Assembly (NCBI GenBank): GCA_003537755.1
Contig: DPQS01000031.1
Location: 374-13,561 of the forward strand
Length of the DNA: 13,188 nucleotides
Origin: Clostridiales bacterium
Lineage (GTDB): Bacteria; Bacillota; Clostridia; Christensenellales; CAG-314
Direction of reading: 5' to 3'
This document shows positions 1-6,698 of this stretch, piece after piece (positions within the stretch are counted from its first letter, which is position 1; each line of letters starts with the position of its first letter). Position numbers and translations under genes: made by a program. A model generated the notes under the pieces. It saw only the letters and a program-made list of their open reading frames with translations. It was not told the DNA's origin and made no database searches.

Positions 1-45
1 TGCGATTTTTTTTGCCCTTTTGACGGTATTGCGAGCACACAAACC

Positions 46-69
46 CCGCTTGCAATGCGGTTTTTTTTT
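46..69 (+). terminator. Possible intrinsic terminator of an upstream gene
   Basis: CCGC (46-49) and GCGG (57-60) can form a short 4-bp stem around a 7-nt loop, followed directly by nine T residues (61-69). The stem is short, but its placement ahead of a new promoter fits the end of a plus-strand transcript from outside the window. Weak call. Confidence 0.4.
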
Positions 70-139
70 GTCATATAGCGGCAATACAAACAGATACGCG
101 GAGTTTTCGGTTTTAGCCGTCGATGGTCAAAAATGACTG

Positions 140-168
140 TTGACGGCGTTTATTTTGTATGGTACAAT
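140..168 (+). promoter_or_regulatory. Sigma-A-type promoter for the clpP-like pair
   Basis: The -35 box TTGACG (140-145) and the -10 box TACAAT (163-168) are separated by exactly 17 nt, so transcription should begin near 175. The next start codon lies ~70 nt downstream. The -35 box is preceded by AAAATGACTG, which resembles the sequence ahead of the -35 boxes at 1612 and 3170. Confidence 0.75.
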
Positions 169-234
169 AGGGGCATAAAAGTGTGCGGCACGACGGAATG
201 TCGGCGGTAGCAACATGTGTATGAAAACGCGCTC

Positions 235-240
235 GGAGGT
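235..240 (+). promoter_or_regulatory. Ribosome binding site deciding a TTG start
   Basis: GGAGGT lies 7 nt before the in-frame TTG at 248. The earlier in-frame ATGs at 215 and 221 have no comparable Shine-Dalgarno sequence; only a weak GGCGGT-like stretch precedes them. This site therefore favours TTG 248 as the start of the first ClpP-like protein. Confidence 0.65.
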
Positions 241-247
241 ACTTACT

Positions 248-787
248 TTGGCAACCGACCTTGAAAAAAAACTTACCGAAAACAGAATTATACTTGTAAA
301 CGGCTACATCGACACCGACGCAGCCAGTTACATTGTGTTTCAGTTGTTGCAACTAAGCGCGCTTAGCGACACCGAGCCGATTCAGTTGTTTATCGGCAGT
401 TACGGGGGCAACTACCTCGACATGCTGGCAATTTACGACACCATTTGCAGCATACCAAACCCCGTTACGGGTGTGGGTATGGGCGCGGTTTCCAACTACG
501 CGGCGTTGCTTTTGGCAGGATGCAAAAAGGGATCGCGTTTCGCCCTGAAACACTGCACATTCAACATCGAGCAGCCTTATGGCACGTTGCATGCAGGTAC
601 AAATCAGCAAACGGAAATTGCCATTGCCTCGCGTGAGGTAAGTCTGGAACGCGAAGTTATGGAACAGCTGTTTTCACTGCACACGGGACAGGAACCCGAC
701 CGCATTCATTACGACATCGAGCAAGGGCTTGATCTTACTGCCGAGCAGGCGTTGGAATACGGACTTATCGACAGCATTATCGACTGA
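248..787 (+). CDS. Catalytically degenerate ClpP-like subunit (ClpR-type)
   Basis: This 179-aa protein has the ClpP fold signature along its whole length, but the active site is altered. Aligned without gaps to the neighbouring ClpP, the nucleophile Ser position is Asn83 (a Ser stands one residue earlier, at 82). The catalytic His position is Glu108 (IEQP instead of IHQP). The acid Asp is kept (Asp156). The oxyanion motif SPGG reads SYGG. By homology it should form heptameric rings or mixed rings with the active subunit 63 nt downstream, without cleaving peptides itself; this is an inference. The start is set at TTG 248 by a GGAGGT site; starting at ATG 215 would add 11 residues with no good ribosome binding site. 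With TTG, the N-terminal axial loop of canonical ClpP (~15 residues) is absent. The family is certain, the loss of activity very likely, the role unknown. Confidence 0.85.
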   Translation: MATDLEKKLTENRIILVNGYIDTDAASYIVFQLLQLSALSDTEPIQLFIGSYGGNYLDMLAIYDTICSIPNPVTGVGMGAVSNYAALLLAGCKKGSRFALKHCTFNIEQPYGTLHAGTNQQTEIAIASREVSLEREVMEQLFSLHTGQEPDRIHYDIEQGLDLTAEQALEYGLIDSIID

Positions 788-850
788 CATTTGTCGGCAA
801 AAAATGCATATGTATTTGATTTTTTGTGACAAACTGCGGAGGAAAGGGAA

Positions 851-1372
851 ATGGACGATCCGAGAATTATCATTTTAAGCGGCGAAGTGAACGAACGCAG
901 CGCATTGGATGTGATAGTGCGCCTGATGAGTTTCGACAACGAGGACCACAAAAGCGAAATAAGCCTGTACATCAACTCGCCGGGTGGCAGTATCGATTAC
1001 GGTCTGGCAATATATGACGTTATTCGCCATATCGAAGCACCTGTTTCGACTGTGTGTTTCGGTATGGCTGCAAGTATGGGCGCGTTTCTGCTTAGTTGCG
1101 GACAACCCGGCAGACGTTTCGCGCTGCCGCACAGCAGAGTGCTTATTCACCAGCCGCTTATCAACACGCGTAGCGGAAGTTACAAATCGGAAACGGCAAT
1201 GCGCAAAATGGCTGACAATATCCTCGCTTCCCGCAGCGAATTGGAACGCATAATTGCCGAAAACGTGGGCAAAACGCCCGAAGAAGTGCACATCGACTGC
1301 GAACGCGACAACTGGATGAGCGCGCAACAAGCCAAGGATTACGGCATTATTGACGATATTCTTTGCTTGTAA
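851..1372 (+). CDS. clpP: ATP-dependent Clp protease proteolytic subunit, short N-terminus
   Basis: A 173-aa serine peptidase of family S14. The catalytic triad is intact: Ser75 in GMAASMGA, His100 in LIHQP and Asp149 in DCERD. The oxyanion motif INSPGG (residues 41-46) is also present. ClpP forms the double-ring degradation chamber that works with ClpX/ClpC-type ATPases in the cytoplasm. The ATG has a strong GGAGG site 8 nt upstream (838-842). A TGA in frame at 827-829 rules out extension, so the protein truly starts at MDDPRIIILSG. It thus lacks about 23 residues of a canonical ClpP, namely the axial loop and first helix that gate the pore and touch the ATPase. It follows the inactive paralogue by 63 nt, apparently in one transcript. 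It is probably a specialised second ClpP rather than the housekeeping one; that part is inference. Confidence 0.92.
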   Translation: MDDPRIIILSGEVNERSALDVIVRLMSFDNEDHKSEISLYINSPGGSIDYGLAIYDVIRHIEAPVSTVCFGMAASMGAFLLSCGQPGRRFALPHSRVLIHQPLINTRSGSYKSETAMRKMADNILASRSELERIIAENVGKTPEEVHIDCERDNWMSAQQAKDYGIIDDILCL

Positions 1373-1503
1373 CGGCAACGTTTTGTTTTGTTCGACGCAA
1401 TTCGCCAAACCGCCTTGTGTAATCAAAAATGAGTAACGGTGCGGCTTTTTCGATAAATAACGTCAGCAGCCGAAATGGCAAAATAACGAAATTTCCTATT
1501 TTG

Positions 1504-1538
1504 TAGGGTACTATGCGTGCAATAGTACCCTATATTTT
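1504..1538 (+). terminator. Hairpin terminator after the clpP pair
   Basis: A perfect 11-bp inverted repeat, TAGGGTACTAT (1504-1514) and ATAGTACCCTA (1522-1532), encloses a 7-nt loop and is followed by a T-rich stretch (TATTTTGT). It lies ~130 nt past the clpP stop and ahead of the next promoter. It could alternatively be a repeat or operator-type palindrome. The rest of 1373-1611 shows no gene. Confidence 0.6.
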
Positions 1539-1611
1539 GTGTTAAAACGGTAGAATCGGCACAAAATACAGAAAATTTTTGAAAAAAAATAACAAATTGT
1601 CTTTATCACTA

Positions 1612-1640
1612 TTGACGAATTTTTGAAAAGGGTATATAAT
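1612..1640 (+). promoter_or_regulatory. Sigma-A-type promoter for the membrane-anchored acidic protein
   Basis: TTGACG (1612-1617) and TATAAT (1635-1640) with a 17-nt spacer give an almost perfect promoter, starting near 1647 and leaving a ~107-nt 5' UTR. It is preceded by ATCACTA, close to the ATGACTR seen before two other -35 boxes here. Confidence 0.8.
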
Positions 1641-1753
1641 TAAGCAAAACAGAGGCATGTGCAATGTTGACAAAAAGTCTGTACGTATTACTTTTTTTCG
1701 GCAAAACAGTCACAATTTTGTCTTTGCAACAGTAAAATACAAGGAGAGGAAAC

Positions 1754-2515
1754 ATGGAATTAGTCATTTTGATTTTGTTACTTGCAGTAGCAGTAGCAGC
1801 CGGTGTTGCCGTGATCACGGTTCTTCACCGCGTAACCAAAGAGGACGAACGTATTCTTGCGGAGCAGGCAGCGGCAACCGCGGCAGTAGCCGAAACGACT
1901 GAGGCCGCCGAAGAGGACGGAGCCGCAACCGAAGCGGTTGTTGCCGAAGAAGTGGAGGAATCAACCCCCGTCGAAACCGCCGAAGAAGTATCTGCGGAAG
2001 AAGTAACCGAAGCAGACGAAGCAACGGAAGCGGAACTTAACGGCGACTCGGTTACGTTTTCTGCCGCTAAGGAAACTTTGTCGCAGAAGTACGACGCTCT
2101 TCCCGACGAACTTAAGGATTACTACGGTCAGATTGTCGCAACGGCATCCGCAGTGGAAGGCAATCGTTGCTTCAAAAACGACCGCTATGAAGAGTACAAG
2201 GTCGGCAAAAATCGTATCGTTCGCCTGCTCATCAAGCGCGGCGTAATCGTGTGCGAATTTGTAATTGCCAACAACGATTTGCGCAACTACATGAGCGACA
2301 ACAAACTTAAACTTAAACAGGCTCCCACGACATTGAAAGTGTTTGACGAAGCGACTCTTGCCGCAGCCAAGGCTACGATGGAAATTGCCGTCAAAGCAAT
2401 CGAGGACGAAAAGGCCTACAAGAAGGAACAAGCCCGTGCAAAGCGTAAGGCTGCAAAAGCGGCTGCCGAAGCCGAAGCAACTGCCGCTACCGAAACAACA
2501 ACGGACGCAGAGTAA
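1754..2515 (+). CDS. Single-span membrane protein with acidic Ala/Glu linker
   Basis: A 253-aa protein of unknown function. Residues 2-24 form one hydrophobic membrane segment. Residues 27-97 are a low-complexity linker dominated by Ala, Glu, Thr and Val. Residues ~100-218 are a compact, mixed-charge domain (SQKYDALPDELKDYYGQI, later YKVGKNRIVRLLIKRG). This domain resembles an uncharacterised one that I recall from hypothetical proteins of gut Clostridia, often next to similar linkers; the resemblance is from memory and not tested. Residues 219-253 are Lys/Ala-rich, then Glu/Thr-rich, and may be helical. Following the positive-inside rule is hard because the residues after the span are mixed (HRVTKED). 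The start has AGGAG 7 nt upstream. It is transcribed alone between its own promoter and a strong terminator. Confidence 0.85.
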   Translation: MELVILILLLAVAVAAGVAVITVLHRVTKEDERILAEQAAATAAVAETTEAAEEDGAATEAVVAEEVEESTPVETAEEVSAEEVTEADEATEAELNGDSVTFSAAKETLSQKYDALPDELKDYYGQIVATASAVEGNRCFKNDRYEEYKVGKNRIVRLLIKRGVIVCEFVIANNDLRNYMSDNKLKLKQAPTTLKVFDEATLAAAKATMEIAVKAIEDEKAYKKEQARAKRKAAKAAAEAEATAATETTTDAE

Positions 2516-2530
2516 GTTTTTATTGCAGAT

Positions 2531-2568
2531 AAACGAAGTATGTCACAACGACATGCTTCGTTTTTTTT
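2531..2568 (+). terminator. Strong intrinsic terminator
   Basis: A 14-bp stem with one G-T pair, formed by AAACGAAGTATGTC (2531-2544) and GACATGCTTCGTTT (2550-2563), encloses a 5-nt loop and runs into eight T residues (2561-2568). It begins 15 nt after the stop of the acidic membrane protein. Confidence 0.9.
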
Positions 2569-2705
2569 GCGCCGAAACCGACGCGTTGAGGGCGTTGTAA
2601 ATATTTTTTTTGTGCTTTTTTGTCCTTTATCGAACAGACTTTTAATATCCCCAAAACGTGTGAAATTTTTTTGTGGTAAAAAAATATAGGGTTAATTTTT
2701 TTTAA

Positions 2706-3003
2706 TATGTCATGTTGAGCGGAACGAAGTGTAGTCGAAATTTCACTTTGTCGCGTAAATCATTTTACTTTTCCTACCAAATAACTAACGGTGTTTTCTT
2801 CGTTTTAGCAGGTGCACGCTCCGTGCTCCCCCGGAAGGGTACCTTAGGGCTGTAATTGATATAATTTCAACAAACAACATTAGACGAAATGTCCCTTTCC
2901 AGGGGTTGCTCACACGCGCAACGCACCCTTTTTGTCGCTTGAAAGTCAGCGACACCCCCATTTCATTGGGGAAATTTCCTTCGACTGCGCTCAGGATGAC
3001 ATA
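2706..3003. mobile_element. MITE-like non-coding element with terminal inverted repeats
   Basis: The left end starts TATGTCATGTTGAGCG and runs to GTCGAAATTTC (2743). The right end, read on the other strand, starts TATGTCATCCTGAGCG and runs through CAGTCGAAGGAAATTTC. The ends are thus imperfect ~38/34-nt inverted repeats, TGTCAT...ATGACA, bordered by TA on each side. That fits a TA target duplication as in IS630/Tc1-mariner-derived MITEs (inference). Inside are small stems, such as TGTCGC/GCGACA (2933-2954) and a CCCCA/TGGGG stem. There are also two blocks found again near 8233 and 12656. It has no coding capacity. Confidence 0.65.
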
Positions 3004-3169
3004 ATTTTATAATTGCATTTATAGAATCTTTTCAAAAATACAAAACAATTTTGAAAAATAAACTAACCATACCGAAACAAATTTCGTACAATTGGCATTT
3101 TTTTTTGCGCACATGTTCAACGTCGCTGAAAATGTGTCAAATAATGCCGTCGTAAATCTAAAATGACTA

Positions 3170-3197
3170 TTGACATTTTATTTTTTTAGTGTATAAT
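3170..3197 (+). promoter_or_regulatory. Sigma-A-type promoter for the nucleoside kinase gene
   Basis: TTGACA (3170-3175) and TATAAT (3192-3197) are both perfect consensus boxes, with a 16-nt spacer. Transcription should start near 3204, giving a leader of ~360 nt before the start codon at 3566. The -35 box is preceded by AAAATGACTA, almost the same as at the clpP promoter. Confidence 0.8.
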
Positions 3198-3203
3198 ACT
3201 AAT

Positions 3204-3565
3204 ACTTAATTATATATTATAAAAACTAACGCAAAAATACGGCAATACGTGTGCAATCAACGGCTCAAGGTTGTACACGTATAAAGAAGCGGCAAATTGC
3301 AAAAACGGCTTTGCAAAATGTGTAATGCACATATCGCCGTGCTTTTCTTCGGGTTCGGTAAGCGGCGTTTAACGCACAATCAGCCGCCGTCACAAGCCGA
3401 GGCTTGACCACGATTGGTTTATCGTTAAAAATAGTTTACGGCTGTAATCCTAATCGCGCACGCTCGGGTGCCAAAAATTATTGGAGATGGCTAAATTAAC
3501 CAAAGGTAAATTCTTATCGGAAATGTCCCGAATCGACTACAAAAACAACATTCACGGAGGCAGTA
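3204..3565 (+). promoter_or_regulatory. Long structured 5' leader, candidate cis-regulatory RNA
   Basis: About 360 nt of untranslated RNA lie between promoter and kinase start. Visible stems, in order, are as follows: a 12-bp stem (3245-3256 with 3271-3282, one G-T pair); a 7-bp stem TTGCAAA/TTTGCAA (3297-3303, 3310-3316); ATGTG/CACAT (3318-3332); GCGGC/GCCGC (3362-3366, 3383-3387); CAAGCC/GGCTTG (3393-3406); and ACGAT/ATCGT (3410-3425). The loops of the first two stems both contain AACGGC, and GCCGT/AGCCG stretches occur downstream, so pseudoknots are possible. No known riboswitch consensus was recognised, and there is no T-box TGGNACC element or U-tract terminator. The leader ends with the GGAGG ribosome site at 3556-3560. 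Confidence 0.5.
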
Positions 3566-5212
3566 ATGTATACTGTAAATATCGGAAACAAACATTTTAC
3601 GCTTGACAACAAACAGACGATACTAAGCCTTGTCGACGACCCGGACAAACGTTACGTCTGCGCCAAGGTCAACAACCGCTTACGCGAGCTGAGTTACGAA
3701 CTCAGTTTTGACTGTGGCGTGCAGTTGCTTGACCTCAAGGACGCCGACGCAGTCAAGGTTTACGAAACCAGTCTGCGCTACATGATTGCAATGGCGTTTC
3801 ACAACGTGTACCCCGACTACAAAATCAAAATTTGTTACGGCGTTTCACGTTCGCTTATGGTGACGATTATGTCTCCGTCCGTCAAGCCCGACGGCAGGAT
3901 GGTTGAAACGGTGACCGTCGAAATGCGCCGACTTGTCGCACTCAACCTCCCGTTTGAACGCATGTCAATGAGCAAAACCGACGCTTACGACATGTTTGTG
4001 GCCAACGGTGACCTGGACAAAGCTCTCACGTTGCAGTACCGCCCCGAAAAAATCTGTCACTTCCACAAGTGTGGCGATTACGTCAACTATATGTACGGCT
4101 ACGTGGTGCCGAGTACGGGCTACATCAACCGTTTCCGCATGTTTGTGTACGACGGCAACATTGTGTGCCAGTATCCGCGTTACGAAATGAACGGCGAAAT
4201 TCCCGAATTCAAGGACGAACCGACGTTCAGCAAGGTGCAGAAGCGTGCCTACAAGTGGGCGAAGTTGTGCGATGCCGCCCTTATTTCCGGCGTAAACGCA
4301 CACGTGACGGAAGCCACCGAGGTGGACTTCATCAACATGAACGAAACTCTGCACAACGACATGCTGCACGACCTGGGCAGTCAGATTTTGTCAGACATCG
4401 AAAACATCAAACTTATTTGCATTGCAGGTCCCAGCAGCAGTGGAAAGACGACCTTCAGTAATCGCTTGCGTATCGAGCTTATGGCGCGTGGAATTACGCC
4501 GCTGCGTATCTCGCTGGACATGTACTACAAAAACCGCGAAGACATCCCCTACGACGAACACGGCGTGCAAGACTTCGAGGACATCAACGCCCTTGACGTA
4601 GAGTTGTTCAACAAACAAATGACCGCGCTTATCGCAGGCGAGGAGGTGGAATTGCCCGTTTACCAATTCGGCAACGGTCGCGCCGAACACGGCATCCCGA
4701 CAAAGATTTCGCCCGAAACGCCCATAATAATAGAGGGAATACATGCGCTCAACGACGCGCTTAGTTACTCTGTGCCCAAGTACCAGAAGTACAAAATTTA
4801 CATTGCGCCGCAGTTCCAGATGAACCTCGACATGCACAACCCCATCAGTTACACGGACATCCGCCTGTTGCGCCGTATAGTGCGCGACAAGAAGTATCGT
4901 GGTGCCAGTGCGGAACGTACCCTTGAAATGTGGCATTCCGTGCGCCGCGGCGAGTTCAAGTGGATTTACCCATTCCAGGAAGGTTGCAACTACGTGTACA
5001 ATTCCGCGCTCACCTACGAGTTGTGTGTGCTGAAAAAATACGCCCTGCCTGCCCTGCGCGAAGTGCCGTCGGACAGTCAGTACTACATTACCGCCAATCG
5101 CTTGATTAAATTCCTCAAGTATTTCAAGGATATGGACGACAAATGGGTGCCGTGCAATTCGCTGCTGCGTGAGTTCATCGGCGGCAGTTGCTTCGCCGAA
5201 GTTGACGAGTAA
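3566..5212 (+). CDS. Nucleoside (uridine) kinase with N-terminal TGS and ThrRS-like domains
   Basis: A 548-aa fusion protein. Residues 1-~64 look like a TGS domain. Residues ~65-260 resemble the second (editing-like) domain of threonyl-tRNA synthetase, with a His/Cys cluster at H165, H167 and C169. Residues ~280-490 are a uridine kinase/phosphoribulokinase-type P-loop kinase: Walker A GPSSSGKT at 288-295, a DMYYKNREDIP nucleoside-site segment after it, and a Walker-B-like IIIEGIH at 387-393. By family it would phosphorylate a nucleoside (uridine or similar) with ATP or GTP in the cytoplasm; the true substrate of these fusions is not settled. This architecture is typical of Clostridia and related groups. 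GGAGG ends 5 nt before the ATG. It is a single-gene unit with its own promoter, long leader and terminator. Confidence 0.92.
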   Translation: MYTVNIGNKHFTLDNKQTILSLVDDPDKRYVCAKVNNRLRELSYELSFDCGVQLLDLKDADAVKVYETSLRYMIAMAFHNVYPDYKIKICYGVSRSLMVTIMSPSVKPDGRMVETVTVEMRRLVALNLPFERMSMSKTDAYDMFVANGDLDKALTLQYRPEKICHFHKCGDYVNYMYGYVVPSTGYINRFRMFVYDGNIVCQYPRYEMNGEIPEFKDEPTFSKVQKRAYKWAKLCDAALISGVNAHVTEATEVDFINMNETLHNDMLHDLGSQILSDIENIKLICIAGPSSSGKTTFSNRLRIELMARGITPLRISLDMYYKNREDIPYDEHGVQDFEDINALDVELFNKQMTALIAGEEVELPVYQFGNGRAEHGIPTKISPETPIIIEGIHALNDALSYSVPKYQKYKIYIAPQFQMNLDMHNPISYTDIRLLRRIVRDKKYRGASAERTLEMWHSVRRGEFKWIYPFQEGCNYVYNSALTYELCVLKKYALPALREVPSDSQYYITANRLIKFLKYFKDMDDKWVPCNSLLREFIGGSCFAEVDE

Positions 5213-5227
5213 AAAAAATAATAACGA

Positions 5228-5268
5228 AAAGGACGGTTGCATTATTTTGTAATCGTCCTTTAATATTT
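5228..5268 (+). terminator. Intrinsic terminator of the kinase gene
   Basis: AAAGGACGGTT (5228-5238) pairs with AATCGTCCTTT (5251-5261), 11 bp with one G-T pair and a 12-nt loop. A T-rich tail TTTAATATTT follows. It lies 15 nt after the stop codon. Confidence 0.75.
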
Positions 5269-5623
5269 GTGCGTAGTCGGTTGTTTGTTTCACTTTTGCC
5301 GACCGTTTTTGCCTGTGAGGTGGCGGTTGGTTGTAAGTTTGGCAACGTTTGCCGCTCGGTTGTTTTATTCTTCGCAGAAAATAAGTTCGTCCGAATATGT
5401 GTAAGAGTTCCTGTGAGGAATCAAGCTGCAACGAACGCGGTAAAAATCATTGTATTAAAACGTCAGTTCAAAGCGTCTGTTGAAATGTAAATGTTAAAAA
5501 CGTGGTATTTTGCCGCGTGTGCGTAAAGTTTGGTAAAAGAGTTGTGTTTTTTAATTAAAACGGTGTATATCGTCAGTAAAAACGGGCGAAAATCAAAGCA
5601 ACTAAAATGACGGAGTTGCTGTT
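5269..5623. other. Intergenic stretch without a clear gene
   Basis: No supported gene is seen in these ~355 nt. The only open frame (GTG 5269 to 5490) has no ribosome binding site and a non-protein-like composition. A weak promoter candidate for the next gene is TTGAAA (5480-5485) with TGGTAT (5503-5508), spacer 17 nt. Confidence 0.5.
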
Positions 5624-6352
5624 ATGAATTTTGCAAAATGTATCGAATTTTTTAATACGTATGATGTTTTCTTTGCTATAGGGATGTTTGTACTACTTGT
5701 TTTGTTTGCTGTCGTCAATCTGATTGCAGACAGGTATCGCCGTCAAAACAGACGATTTAACGCTGCGGTGTCGGACATGCTGGCACATCCCAATGCTTCC
5801 TTTGCAGGCGCGGAAAAGTTGCCCGAAGAATATCGTCGGCAGTGGCGTGCGTTTCTTGGCGGCAGTGCGGAAAAACCGTCGGACGTATTCGAGTTTGTAC
5901 CGCTTAAACGCAGACTTGTGTCGATTATTCCCTTTGTTTGCTCTGCGCTTTGTGCCGTCTTGTTTGTCGTTGCTTTTGTGCTGGACACTTTGCGTACAAG
6001 TTACCTGCTTGTCTCGTTGCTTTATGTCTCGGTAGCGGTGCATGCTTTTGTTTTAATTCGTCATGCCAATATTGCCAAAACGTTACGTGCAAAAAGATTG
6101 TTTGCCAAATTTGTGGCACTGCTCAACCGACGTGCAGACCTGCCCGAACGTAAAACGCCGATTGACGAAAGCGTGCGCGAAATAAACCGCATTGCGAAAA
6201 AATCCCCCGACGAGTCTGCTCTCGTGCGAGTTGCCGACATTCTGCGCTCAATGGGTCTGTCGGAAAAACGCACCGTGGAACAGCAACGGAAAATAAACAA
6301 CGCGGTAAACGGGCTTCTGCAATCATTTACGGCACGGACGGCAAAAGCGTAA
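5624..6352 (+). CDS. Three-span integral membrane protein of unknown function
   Basis: A 242-aa protein that I do not recognise. Hydrophobic segments lie at about 14-35, 98-120 and 126-146. Basic clusters after span 1 (RYRRQNRR), before span 2 (LKRR) and after span 3 (RHANIAKTLRAKR) place those sides in the cytoplasm. That predicts an outside N-terminus, a ~60-residue cytoplasmic loop between spans 1 and 2, and a ~95-residue charged cytoplasmic tail. The tail is probably helical (residues 160-235). No catalytic motif is visible. A GGAG sits 8 nt before the ATG. The gene stands alone between the kinase terminator and the convergent terminator at 6587, so context gives no clue to function. Confidence 0.8.
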   Translation: MNFAKCIEFFNTYDVFFAIGMFVLLVLFAVVNLIADRYRRQNRRFNAAVSDMLAHPNASFAGAEKLPEEYRRQWRAFLGGSAEKPSDVFEFVPLKRRLVSIIPFVCSALCAVLFVVAFVLDTLRTSYLLVSLLYVSVAVHAFVLIRHANIAKTLRAKRLFAKFVALLNRRADLPERKTPIDESVREINRIAKKSPDESALVRVADILRSMGLSEKRTVEQQRKINNAVNGLLQSFTARTAKA

Positions 6353-6476
6353 GAAAATCGCATAAACACCGAGAGTTGTTTAACGCATAACCGCTGTCAG
6401 GTAAAAATCGTGATGGAAAAGGGAAACACAAAGGCTTTCGTCTGACATTATCGACAAAATTCGGATTGTCCTTTCC

Positions 6477-6498
6477 CGTCCATTCGAGTGGACGTTTT
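6477..6498 (+). terminator. Weak terminator-like hairpin
   Basis: CGTCCA (6477-6482) and TGGACG (6489-6494) form a 6-bp stem with a 6-nt loop followed by TTTT. It may end transcription of the three-span membrane protein gene before the stronger hairpin downstream. Confidence 0.45.
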
Positions 6499-6586
6499 GC
6501 CTGGCGGTATATGTGTCTTTTGCTGCTATGCGTTTGTACTTGTTCAATTGTTTAAGTACAACTTTATCACACTTTTAATAATATTA

Positions 6587-6629
6587 AAAGAGACGCTTTC
6601 TGTAGTTAAATACAGCAAAGCGTCTCTTT
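6587..6629. terminator. Bidirectional terminator between convergent genes
   Basis: AAAGAGACGCTTT plus CTGTA (6587-6604) pairs with TACAG (6611-6615), a one-base bulge, and AAAGCGTCTCTTT (6617-6629). This makes 18 bp around a 6-nt loop. A- and T-rich flanks lie on both sides, so it can serve the plus-strand membrane gene and the minus-strand gene ending at 6699. Confidence 0.85.
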
Positions 6630-6698
6630 GGTGTTGTATTGAGTTGCGTGACAAGTATTCTGTCTGCCGCTGTAACTTACGTTAGGTAAAGTAAAAAA

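Noticed and set aside
3204..3565. Known structured RNAs (T-box, tmRNA, RNase P RNA, 6S RNA)
   Set aside because: None of the hallmark conserved stretches of these RNAs could be found in the leader by eye.
3487..3606. A 39-codon frame (MAKLTKGKFLSEMSR...) overlapping the kinase start
   Set aside because: GGAG directly abuts the ATG with no spacing for ribosome binding, and the frame runs into the kinase gene in another phase. A leader peptide cannot be excluded but is not supported.
4391..5431. A 346-codon open frame on the minus strand
   Set aside because: Antisense to the kinase domain of the TGS-uridine kinase gene and running through its terminator; no protein family is recognisable.
6488..6685. 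A 65-codon frame on the plus strand
   Set aside because: It starts inside one hairpin and spans the strong bidirectional terminator; Cys/Leu-rich composition and no ribosome site.
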